Under the pieces are notes generated by a model, which was not told where the DNA came from, made no database searches, and saw only the letters and a program-made list of their open reading frames with translations. Positions 23,586 to 30,493 of a DNA stretch of 64,000 nucleotides are shown piece after piece (the first letter of the stretch is position 1; every line of letters starts with the position of its first letter). A program made the translations under genes and the position numbers. Source of the stretch: Arthrobacter sp. Soil762. Lineage in GTDB: Bacteria; Actinomycetota; Actinomycetes; Actinomycetales; Micrococcaceae. Location: NCBI RefSeq assembly GCF_001428335.1, contig NZ_LMSG01000022.1:794-64793 (forward strand). Reading direction: 5' to 3'.

Positions 23586-24737
23586 TTAGGCGATCCGGGT
23601 TCCGCGTGCCAGCCTGTGCGCCGGAGTTCGCAGCGAGCGCCAGCCCAACCACATCAGCAGCCCGGCAAGCAGTAGCTGCAGGCCGAGCCCGAGCGGCCAC
23701 AAGGGAGTGGACTGCGCCAGGTACTGCGGCTTGGCCTCCCCGTTGGCGCAGGGGTAGGTGCCCTCCGGACCGGCCATGGCGTAGCGCGCACCCTGGCTGA
23801 TGGATTCGATGGCGCCCACCGGGGATGACATTCCGAGGCCACTGTTGACGCGGACCGTATAGGGGATGGCATCGGCCACCACCACGTAAGGGTTCATGGC
23901 CAGCATCCACGCCACCCTTTCGGTGCGAACGGCCGGCTGGGCGCGCAGCGGTCCGGAGCAGGTGTACTCCGGTTCCTGCGGCGCTGTTTCGTCGGGTACC
24001 GGCTGCAGCGGTTCGTAGTTGCGGTACTGCGCCTGGTTGGCCATGATGGTGCCCTGCGAGAGCCCGGTGCCCAGGCCAAAGGCAATCAGGGAACCGAAAA
24101 CCAGCCCGGCCACGGCAAGGTACGTGACCACGATCGAGAACAGCGGGCGCCCCGCCAGCGCAGAAATTCCGACGCCGATGGCACACACCACGCCGACTTC
24201 AACAGCCAGCATCAGCAGGGCCACGATGACATGGCCGGGCGTCATGCCGCCGAGGGCCACTCCGATGACCAGGAACGGCGTGCTGGCAACCAGGAACGCC
24301 AGGGCGGCGGCCCACGCGGCGAAGAACTTGCCCCACAGGATCTGTCCGGGACGGAGCAGGGTCACCTGAAGGATGGCCAGGGTCCCGCCGGCGCGGTCGC
24401 CGTTGACGGCATTGGCAGACAGTGCGGGCGCCACCAGCAACGCGAAGAGGAGGACAAAGGCCAGGACCACTTCGAAGATCATGGACCCCGGTCCGGTGTC
24501 CGGCGGCATGAAGTTCGAGTATGCCTGCTGGGCTTCACGCTGGGCATTCCAGCTGGCCCACGTCAGCCAGGTCACCAGACCCGTCAGGATGAACCAGATC
24601 GCCAGCATGATGTACCAGCCGCGGGACCGGAGCCGCTGTTTGAGTTCCAGGACCACCACATCCCGGATGCCGGCAACGTAGCCGGCACCAAAGCCGGAGG
24701 CCGCCGGGCGCCGCGTTGTATCTGTCAACTGGCTCAT
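23586..24737 (-). CDS. ABC-2 type transporter permease
   Basis: The 383-residue protein has one N-terminal membrane helix (YIMLAIWFILTGLVTWLTW), a short outer segment, then five or so helices including FVLLFALLVAPALSANAVNGDRAGGTLAILQVTLL. That last stretch carries the conserved ABC-2 motif ...ERxxGTL, here DRAGGTL. A second long outer loop with cysteines precedes the last helix. With the ATPase encoded just upstream (ATGA overlap of four bases) it forms an exporter of unknown substrate. The product resembles ABC-2 permeases of the NosY/CcmB type in size and layout. Confidence 0.84.
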   Translation of the reverse strand: MSQLTDTTRRPAASGFGAGYVAGIRDVVVLELKQRLRSRGWYIMLAIWFILTGLVTWLTWASWNAQREAQQAYSNFMPPDTGPGSMIFEVVLAFVLLFALLVAPALSANAVNGDRAGGTLAILQVTLLRPGQILWGKFFAAWAAALAFLVASTPFLVIGVALGGMTPGHVIVALLMLAVEVGVVCAIGVGISALAGRPLFSIVVTYLAVAGLVFGSLIAFGLGTGLSQGTIMANQAQYRNYEPLQPVPDETAPQEPEYTCSGPLRAQPAVRTERVAWMLAMNPYVVVADAIPYTVRVNSGLGMSSPVGAIESISQGARYAMAGPEGTYPCANGEAKPQYLAQSTPLWPLGLGLQLLLAGLLMWLGWRSLRTPAHRLARGTRIA

Positions 24738-25705
24738 CGCCGCTCCCCCTCAAGGTTCATGTAAGTCTCTTCCAGGGCACCCGAGGCGGGGGCAAAGGAG
24801 CTGACCCCGACGCCGGCCAGCACCAGGTCGCGCAGGAGGCGGGCGGCGTCGTCGTCGTTCAGCAACACCAGGCTGACGGCCGGCCGGCGGCCGTCCTCAA
24901 CCCGGAACGCCAAGCCAATTTCCGTGAGTTTGGCAGCGAGCGCTGCACCGTCCGTTGCCGAGATGGCGTACCGCCTGCCGGAGGCGGCAGCCTCATCCGT
25001 GGTCTGGTGCCGGACCGTCTTCCCCTGGTTGACGAACACCGCGGCGTCGGCAATTTCGTCCAGCTCGCTGAGCACGTGGGAGGAGACCACAATGGACTTC
25101 CCCTCCGCCGCCAGCTGCCGCAGCATCACGCGCAGCTCCACCCGCGATCCCGGGTCCAGGCCGGACGCCGGCTCATCGAGCAGCAGCACGGACGGATCGT
25201 GGATCAGTGCGCGGGCCAGGCTGAGGCGCTGCTGCTGCCCGCGAGACAGGACACGCGCCGGCTGGTCTGCAAGGTCGCTCAGGCGGACCCTGTCCAGCAT
25301 CCCGGTGACGCGCTGCGGGATTCCGGCCTTGGGCAGCTGGTAGAAGCGGGCTATCTGGGTAAGAATCTCACGGGCGGTCAGGGACTCCCACACGCCCAGG
25401 GTGTCCGGCATCCAGCCAATCCGTTTGCGCACTTCCGCGCGGTGGTGCTGCGGATCCAGCCCGTCCACTGTGACAGTGCCGGAATCCGGCGCCAACAGCG
25501 ATGCCAACATCAGCAACAGCGTGGTTTTACCGGCCCCGTTGGGACCGATCAGCGCGGTGACCTTGCCCGCCGGAGCATGGAAGTCCATGTGTTCGACGGC
25601 GTGCACCTGCCCGAAGCTGCGGCTCACCGCGGTGGCGCTGATGCCGTTCTGGCGCGGGCTTTCCAGCCCGGCCGGAATCCCTATTTTGTCCCAGTTTTCT
25701 GTCAT
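24734..25705 (-). CDS. ABC transporter ATP-binding protein
   Basis: The 323-residue protein is a single ABC ATPase. Walker A GPNGAGKTT is at residues 54-62, the Q-loop is near WMPDTLGVWE, the signature reads LSRGQQQRLSLARAL, Walker B is VLLLDEPASGLDPGSR and the H-switch SSHVL. The signature motif (LSRGQ) is a common variant. The C-terminal ~90 residues (from KTVRHQTTDEA) form the accessory domain seen in drug/ABC-2 exporters. It powers the permease encoded immediately downstream. Its promoter region (25706-25920) is shared with divergent lysC. Confidence 0.88.
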   Translation of the reverse strand: MTENWDKIGIPAGLESPRQNGISATAVSRSFGQVHAVEHMDFHAPAGKVTALIGPNGAGKTTLLLMLASLLAPDSGTVTVDGLDPQHHRAEVRKRIGWMPDTLGVWESLTAREILTQIARFYQLPKAGIPQRVTGMLDRVRLSDLADQPARVLSRGQQQRLSLARALIHDPSVLLLDEPASGLDPGSRVELRVMLRQLAAEGKSIVVSSHVLSELDEIADAAVFVNQGKTVRHQTTDEAAASGRRYAISATDGAALAAKLTEIGLAFRVEDGRRPAVSLVLLNDDDAARLLRDLVLAGVGVSSFAPASGALEETYMNLEGERR

Positions 25706-25920
25706 TTCCCGAGCACCTGTCCCCCAAGCCGTTCATGCATATTGACTATTTGAGCGTACGCCTGAGCCGACGGGCACCGTATCCGCCGGAAGGCTGAGAT
25801 TTGGACACAATTCCACGTCCGGCCGCAGGCGGCGATAAACTGGGCTGACACGTCACGCCGTCCAGCCGCAAGGCCGTGCCTGACCTCCAGAACTCCGATT
25901 GATCCAGTGAAGGTACGCGC

Positions 25921-27279
25921 ATGAGTACGCCCACTTCCGAAGTGCACACAGCAACGCAGCCACAGGAGCTGCCCGAAGGCACTGCCGTGACCAAACAGCT
26001 GATTGTGCAGAAGTTCGGCGGCTCCTCCGTGTCGGATGCCGAGGGCGTCAAGCGGGTCGCCAAGCGCGTGGTCGACGCGCAGCGGGCCGGCAACGAAGTG
26101 GTGGTGGTCGTTTCGGCCATGGGCGACACCACCGACGAGCTGCTGGACCTCGCCGCCCAGGTGACCGACTCCGCCCCCGCCCGCGAGATGGACATGCTCC
26201 TCTCCGCCGGCGAGAGGATCTCCATGGCCCTGCTGGCCATGGCCATCAACAAGTTCGGCGCCTCAGCACAGTCCTTCACCGGCTCGCAGGCCGGCATGAT
26301 CACGGACGGCATCCACGGCAAGGCGCGCATTATCGACGTCGATCCGCACCGCATCCGCACGGCCCTGGACAAGGGGCACATCGCGATCGTCGCCGGCTTT
26401 CAGGGCATGAGCCGTAGCACCAACGAGATCACCACCCTGGGCCGCGGCGGCTCGGACACCACCGCCGTCGCGCTTGCGGCCGCACTCGACGCCGATGTCT
26501 GCGAGATCTACACAGACGTTGACGGCATCTATACGGCGGATCCCCGCGTGGTGCCTTCCGCCCAGAAAATCGACACCATTTCCAGCGAGGAAATGCTGGA
26601 ACTCGCGGCGTCCGGTGCGAAGATCCTGCACCTGCGCTGCGTTGAATATGCGCGCCGGTTCGGTGTGCCGTTGCATGTCCGGTCCTCATTCAGCCAGAAC
26701 GAAGGCACCTGGGTCATCCCCAGCGCCGAAGACAAGATCACCACTCAAGAGGGAGTTGCCTTGGAGCAGCCAATCATCTCCGGCGTTGCACACGACCGTT
26801 CCGAAGCCAAAGTCACTGTGGTGGGTGTACCGGACATCCCCGGCAAGGCGGCCGCGATCTTCCAGGTCATTGCCGACGCCCACTCGAACATCGACATGAT
26901 CGTGCAGAACGTTTCCACGCACGGCACGGGCCGGACGGATATTTCCTTCACGCTCCCCATCGTCGAAGGCGCGGAGGCCCTGGAAGCGCTCAAGGCCGCG
27001 CAGTCGGACATCGGGTTCGAGAACATCGAATACAACGAACAGATCGGCAAACTGTCCCTGATCGGGGCCGGCATGCGGTCACACCCGGGCGTCTCCGCGA
27101 CGTTCTTCAAGGCCCTGTCCGATGCCGGGATCAACATCAACATGATCTCCACCTCGGAAATCCGGATCTCCGTGGTGACACACGCCGATCTCCTCGATGA
27201 CGCCGTCCGGGCAATCCACAAGGCCTTCGACCTGGACAGCGAGGACGAGGCAACCGTCTACGGCGGCACCGGGCGCTAG
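25921..27279 (+). CDS. lysC: Aspartate kinase
   Basis: The 452-residue protein catalyses the first step of the aspartate family (Lys, Thr, Met). The kinase domain has VQKFGGSSV (residues 29-37), the SAGERIS catalytic stretch, TLGRGGSDTTAV and the TDVDGIYTADPR nucleotide loop. Two ACT domains follow from about residue 283 (SGVAHDRSEAKVTVVGVPD and LSLIGAGMRSHPGV), which bind lysine/threonine. ATG 25921 gives a 23-residue N-extension relative to most family members; GTG 25987 is an alternative start. An internal TTG 26761 with GAGGGA upstream may give a separate 172-residue beta subunit. The gene is single, with a strong terminator. Confidence 0.95.
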   Translation: MSTPTSEVHTATQPQELPEGTAVTKQLIVQKFGGSSVSDAEGVKRVAKRVVDAQRAGNEVVVVVSAMGDTTDELLDLAAQVTDSAPAREMDMLLSAGERISMALLAMAINKFGASAQSFTGSQAGMITDGIHGKARIIDVDPHRIRTALDKGHIAIVAGFQGMSRSTNEITTLGRGGSDTTAVALAAALDADVCEIYTDVDGIYTADPRVVPSAQKIDTISSEEMLELAASGAKILHLRCVEYARRFGVPLHVRSSFSQNEGTWVIPSAEDKITTQEGVALEQPIISGVAHDRSEAKVTVVGVPDIPGKAAAIFQVIADAHSNIDMIVQNVSTHGTGRTDISFTLPIVEGAEALEALKAAQSDIGFENIEYNEQIGKLSLIGAGMRSHPGVSATFFKALSDAGININMISTSEIRISVVTHADLLDDAVRAIHKAFDLDSEDEATVYGGTGR

Positions 27280-27306
27280 CCCTCAGCCTGCTGCACGATC
27301 AAAAGG

Positions 27307-27353
27307 ATGTTCTGGAGGCCGGTTCTGCCGGCCACCAGAACATTTTCTCTTTT
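27307..27353 (+). terminator. Terminator of lysC
   Basis: ATGTTCTGG (27307-27315) and GGCCGG (27317-27322) pair with CCGGCC (27328-27333) and CCAGAACAT (27335-27343). TTTCTCTTTT follows directly. It is a textbook intrinsic terminator. Confidence 0.93.
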
Positions 27354-27370
27354 GGGCAAAAGCGGGCAGC

Positions 27371-27595
27371 TCAGCCCTGCTTGTCCAATTCTTCGCGGCG
27401 CACGGCATAGTGATGACCTTCGGAATCGGTTTCCACGACGAAGTGGGAAAGGTCCTCATCAGAGGCCTGCTCGAAGTCATCATGCTTGTGGACCACGGGC
27501 GAATCCGTGTCCAGACGCGTTGCCGGCCCGAAGACAAAACGGAGCTTGTCGGTCGCGTGCATAAAACCGGTGAGCGCATGTCCCATTGTTTCCAC
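27371..27595 (-). CDS. Conserved small protein, paralogue 1
   Basis: This 74-residue acidic protein carries GFMHATDKLRFVFGPATR near its N-terminus, followed by an acidic stretch and VVETDSEGHHYAVRREEL. The gene 120 bases upstream encodes a relative with FMRATGRLRAIFGPANR in the same position, so the two are paralogues. I do not recognise a characterised family. A basic/hydrophobic helix followed by a charged tail suggests a DNA- or protein-binding adapter, but this is a guess. A GGGAAGGGGGTGGAAAC stretch ahead of ATG 27595 contains ribosome-site-like GGAAGGGG. Confidence 0.68.
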   Translation of the reverse strand: METMGHALTGFMHATDKLRFVFGPATRLDTDSPVVHKHDDFEQASDEDLSHFVVETDSEGHHYAVRREELDKQG

Positions 27596-27717
27596 CCCCT
27601 TCCCGCGTTGCGGGCGAAAGAGCCGCAGCCTCCTTGTGGAGACAGTGCCCTTATTTTACGCCCGCAGCCACAAAAAGGGCCCGGTGAGGTTCGGCCTGAT
27701 GGGAGGCCGGGCGAGGG

Positions 27718-27960
27718 TCAGCGGAGGGACTGGTCGCCCGGGTTCCTGGGCACAACATAGGTGCTGCCGTCCGCGCGGGTGACGGTTTCCCATTGCTGGG
27801 TCTCCCGCTCGCGCTGAGCCAGGAGTGCCCGGTTCTCTTCGGTCATGTCATGCACCAGGGAACTGCGGTTGGCCGGGCCGAAAATTGCCCTGAGCCTGCC
27901 GGTTGCGCGCATGAACCGCTGGGATGCGTTGCCCTTGTCGGCTGACTTGCCTTTGCCCAT
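27718..27960 (-). CDS. Conserved small protein, paralogue 2
   Basis: From ATG 27960, with GAAGGGG at a good distance upstream, the product has 80 residues. It starts MGKGKSADKGNASQRFMRATGRL and contains RLRAIFGPANRSS, the segment shared with the neighbouring small gene. The C-terminal half (ETVTRADGSTYVVPRNPGD) also parallels the partner's VVETDSEGHHYAVRRE. The first nine codons of the longer frame from 27987 have no ribosome site. The gene lies divergent to ohrR with only 80 bases between starts; shared control is possible. Function unknown. Confidence 0.7.
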   Translation of the reverse strand: MGKGKSADKGNASQRFMRATGRLRAIFGPANRSSLVHDMTEENRALLAQRERETQQWETVTRADGSTYVVPRNPGDQSLR

Positions 27961-28013
27961 GAAAGTGACCCCTTCGATAGAACCCAATTACCTGCTCCAG
28001 TGTACGCTAACAA

Positions 28014-28025
28014 TTAGTGCACTAA
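28014..28025. promoter_or_regulatory. Palindrome at the ohrR promoter
   Basis: TTAGTGCACTAA is a perfect 12-base palindrome 16 bases ahead of the regulator start. MarR/OhrR proteins bind such A/T-flanked palindromes near their own promoters, so this is a candidate autoregulatory operator. It lies between the divergent small-protein gene and ohrR. Confidence 0.55.
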
Positions 28026-28041
28026 CTATTGGAGGAATGTG

Positions 28042-28524
28042 ATGACGGTACGGGCCGGCGCTGCGCGGCAGCAGGACGATGACCTCCTCCTGGAGCAACA
28101 GCTCTGTTTTGCCCTCACCGTGGCATCCAGAAGCGTGGTGGGCGCCTACAAGCCCGTCCTCGAAAGGCTCGGACTCACCCACCCGCAGTACCTTGTGATG
28201 CTGTGCCTGTGGGAATCAGCACCCCGCACGCTGCGCAGCATCAGTGAAGCCCTGGCGCAGGCCCCGGCCACCATCTCACCGCTTCTTCGGCGGCTGGAGG
28301 AGGCCGGCTTTGTCACCCGCCAGCGGATGGACGGAAACGAACGCACCCTCGCAGTGGGCCTGACCCTGGCCGGCGCCGCGCTGCGTCAGCAGGCCATTGC
28401 CGTCCCGGGCACCATGATGGAACGCCTGGGCCTGACCCGTGAGCAGGTGGGCGCGCTGCACAAATCCATGATGGGGCTCATCGCCGCTACCGCCGGATCC
28501 AACGGGCAACCGTTCGGGGAGTAA
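28042..28524 (+). CDS. ohrR: OhrR/MarR family redox regulator
   Basis: The 160-residue protein is a MarR-fold winged-helix regulator. Its N-terminus LEQQLCFALTVASRSVV and YKPVLERLGLTHPQYLVMLCLWE match OhrR proteins, and C22 corresponds to the organic-peroxide-reactive cysteine. The wing region PLLRRLEEAGFVTRQRMDGNERTLAVGLT is typical. OhrR derepresses the peroxidase gene ohrA on oxidation of that cysteine. No ohrA is next to it, so the target may lie elsewhere or be the divergent small gene. GGAGG at 28031-28035 precedes ATG 28042; the overlapping GTG 28039 is an alternative. Confidence 0.82.
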   Translation: MTVRAGAARQQDDDLLLEQQLCFALTVASRSVVGAYKPVLERLGLTHPQYLVMLCLWESAPRTLRSISEALAQAPATISPLLRRLEEAGFVTRQRMDGNERTLAVGLTLAGAALRQQAIAVPGTMMERLGLTREQVGALHKSMMGLIAATAGSNGQPFGE

Positions 28525-28564
28525 ATGCGGCAAGGCGTAAAATGGCAGCAACCTAGGAGGGTCC

Positions 28565-29152
28565 ATGCGTTTGCGAACAGTACGGCCATTGCTGGCGGTC
28601 CTCGCCGTTGCCTTGCTCGCCGCGTGTACGGGCCCGCCCGACGGGACCGGGACTTCATCCGCCAGCCCCACAGCCAGCCCCACAGCCAGCCCCACAACCA
28701 GCCCCTCCGCCGGCCCGGGCACCTCCGGGTCCCCCGCTCCGGACACCGAGACCACCGTCCCTGCGCCGTCCCCTTCCGCGCCCCCGGCCCCGACGGCAGG
28801 CCCCGGCGCCGGCAACGCCGAGCTTGCCATTATGGTCAGGCCCTCCCCCACCGAAGCGGCGGTGAACTACACGCTGGTCTGCCGCGACGGCCTCCCCACG
28901 GCTGAGAGCAAGCACCCAAGGCCGGAGGCTGCGTGCGCTGCCCTCAAGAACAACGCTGCGCTCCTCAGCCCGGCCCCCAAGAGCAAAGACGTGGCCTGCA
29001 CCGAACAATACGGCGGCCCGCAGACCGCCACGGTCACCGGGATTGTGGACGATACTCCCGTGGATGCCACGTTTGCGCGCACCAACGGCTGCGAAATCGG
29101 CGCCTGGAACGCAGCCCAGGACGTCCTGGGTGCCAGCGGTGGAGCAACGTAG
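28565..29152 (+). CDS. Lipoprotein with subtilisin-inhibitor (SSI) domain
   Basis: The 195-residue protein has a signal peptide ending in the lipobox LLAAC (C21), then a Ser/Pro/Thr-rich spacer with SPTASPTASPT repeats (residues ~30-80). It ends in an SSI-like domain. The domain keeps four cysteines in the SSI pattern (VCRDG, AACAAL, VACTEQYGG and NGCEI) and the ATVTGIVDDTPVDATFARTNGCEI core. SSI proteins inhibit subtilases. Aligning on the third cysteine puts Glu at P1 rather than Met or Lys, which is unusual. AGGAGGG precedes the ATG. A 1062-residue subtilase lies 1.3 kb downstream on the other strand. Confidence 0.82.
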   Translation: MRLRTVRPLLAVLAVALLAACTGPPDGTGTSSASPTASPTASPTTSPSAGPGTSGSPAPDTETTVPAPSPSAPPAPTAGPGAGNAELAIMVRPSPTEAAVNYTLVCRDGLPTAESKHPRPEAACAALKNNAALLSPAPKSKDVACTEQYGGPQTATVTGIVDDTPVDATFARTNGCEIGAWNAAQDVLGASGGAT

Positions 29153-30062
29153 CCTGCTGACGGCCGATGCCTGGCGTGCCCGCGAAGAAGCGCACGCCCA
29201 ACGCGTCCGCCGTTACTCGGATCCCTACCTTGCCCGCCGCTCGGCAGGTCGGAAGCACCCGGTGGAGGACTTTCTTTTCACCTACTACACCCAGAAGCCT
29301 GGCCAGCTGCTGCGCTGGCACCCGGGAGCCGGCGTCGTACTGACCGCTGAAGCGGCGTCCGCCCGCATGGGCTGGAAGCACTACAAAACGCTCGACGACG
29401 GCGAACTCGCCTCCCTAGGGCTGCCGCCAGGAACCCCTGCCGTGACATTTGACCGCGCCCGGTTCCTGGCCGACCGGCACGAGGCTGTGGCCTTCGCGGA
29501 CATCATTCTTCGCGGCACCGCTGCCCGGCCCGCGCAGTTCGGCTGCTTCGGGCTGCACGAATGGGCCATGGTCTACCGCCAGGACAAATTCGACCTGCGC
29601 CATGAATACCTGCAACTGAGGCTGGGTTCCGCCGGCACGGACAAAGTGGTGGAGGACAACCGGATCCGGTGCTCACACTTCGACGCCTTCCGCTTCTACA
29701 CGCCCGACGCGATTGCGCTGAACGAACTGGCGCCCAGCCGCGAAAACCAGCGGCACATGGAACAGCCGGGCTGCCTGCACGCCAACATGGACCTCTACAA
29801 GTGGGCGTACAAGCTGCTGCCCGCGCTTCCCAGCGAACTGGTCATGGATTGCTTCGAACTGTCCTGGCGGATCCGGGCCATGGACATGCAGGCCTCCCCC
29901 TACGACCTCGCGGAGTGGGGTTACCCGCCCATTCGGATCGAAACCTGGGAAGGCAAAGCAGCCTACGTTGAGCATCAGCGCGCCTTCGCCGGTGAGGCTG
30001 CTGCGCTCCGAGGGCGCCTGGCGGAGGCCTTGGCACCGCTTCGAACTGCGGGGACGGCATGA
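29139..30062 (+). CDS. 3-methyladenine DNA glycosylase-family protein
   Basis: From GTG 29139 the product has 307 residues and overlaps the end of the lipoprotein gene by 14 bases. It matches an actinobacterial family that is generally labelled 3-methyladenine DNA glycosylase. Marker stretches are HPVEDFLFTYY, QLLRWHPGAGVVL, FGCFGLHEWAMVY and RFYTPDAIALNEL. No helix-hairpin-helix of the classical AlkA/TagA enzymes is visible, so the catalytic label should be treated as family-based and unproven. GTG 29130 is an alternative start. The gene is sandwiched between two SSI-type inhibitor genes with ATGA coupling to the second. Confidence 0.65.
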   Translation: MEQRSLLTADAWRAREEAHAQRVRRYSDPYLARRSAGRKHPVEDFLFTYYTQKPGQLLRWHPGAGVVLTAEAASARMGWKHYKTLDDGELASLGLPPGTPAVTFDRARFLADRHEAVAFADIILRGTAARPAQFGCFGLHEWAMVYRQDKFDLRHEYLQLRLGSAGTDKVVEDNRIRCSHFDAFRFYTPDAIALNELAPSRENQRHMEQPGCLHANMDLYKWAYKLLPALPSELVMDCFELSWRIRAMDMQASPYDLAEWGYPPIRIETWEGKAAYVEHQRAFAGEAAALRGRLAEALAPLRTAGTA

Positions 30063-30412
30063 AGGACCTCGAGCTGACCATCAGGGTCACGGAAGACCCC
30101 GACTCCCCCGAGTACGAGTTCCGGCTGATAGTCCGCGATGGCCGCCCTGCCGACGGTTGCACCGTGCCCGAGCCCGCAGCAGCGTTGTCAGCGATGGAAC
30201 GCTTCGGTGAGGACATCTTCTTTCCCAAACCGGGCCCCCCGAAACTCTGCACGCAGCAATACGGCGGGCCGCAGGTGGCCGTTGTGACGGGCTCCATCAA
30301 CGGCCGTCCCGTCAGTGTGACTTTCCGGCGAACCGATGGCTGTGAAATCTCCCGCTGGCGCGCCATGGCTCCCCTGCTCGGCGGGACAACTGGTTCCCGC
30401 GGCGAAATCTGA
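30059..30412 (+). CDS. SSI-like protein without signal peptide
   Basis: The 117-residue product resembles the SSI domain of the lipoprotein two genes upstream: FRLIVRDGRPADGC, LCTQQYGGPQVAVVTGSINGRPVSVTFRRTDGCEISRW. It has no signal peptide or lipobox, so it should stay in the cytoplasm. One of the four SSI cysteines is replaced by Val (LIVRDG instead of LVCRDG), which removes one disulfide and fits a cytoplasmic location. The start ATG overlaps the preceding stop as ATGA. It is unclear whether it inhibits a protease; it may be a family offshoot with another binding role. Confidence 0.72.
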   Translation: MKDLELTIRVTEDPDSPEYEFRLIVRDGRPADGCTVPEPAAALSAMERFGEDIFFPKPGPPKLCTQQYGGPQVAVVTGSINGRPVSVTFRRTDGCEISRWRAMAPLLGGTTGSRGEI

Positions 30413-30437
30413 CCATCGGCGGCAGCCGCCGCAAAAC

Positions 30438-30476
30438 GGGAACGCCGCCGGAACGAAGCGGTCCGGCGGCGTTCCC
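30438..30476. terminator. Bidirectional terminator between SSI-like gene and subtilase
   Basis: GGGAACGCCGCCGGA (30438-30452) and TCCGGCGGCGTTCCC (30462-30476) form a perfect 15-base stem with a nine-base loop between convergent genes. No long T-run follows. Confidence 0.75.
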
Positions 30477-30493
30477 ATGCCGTTGCTGAAGGA

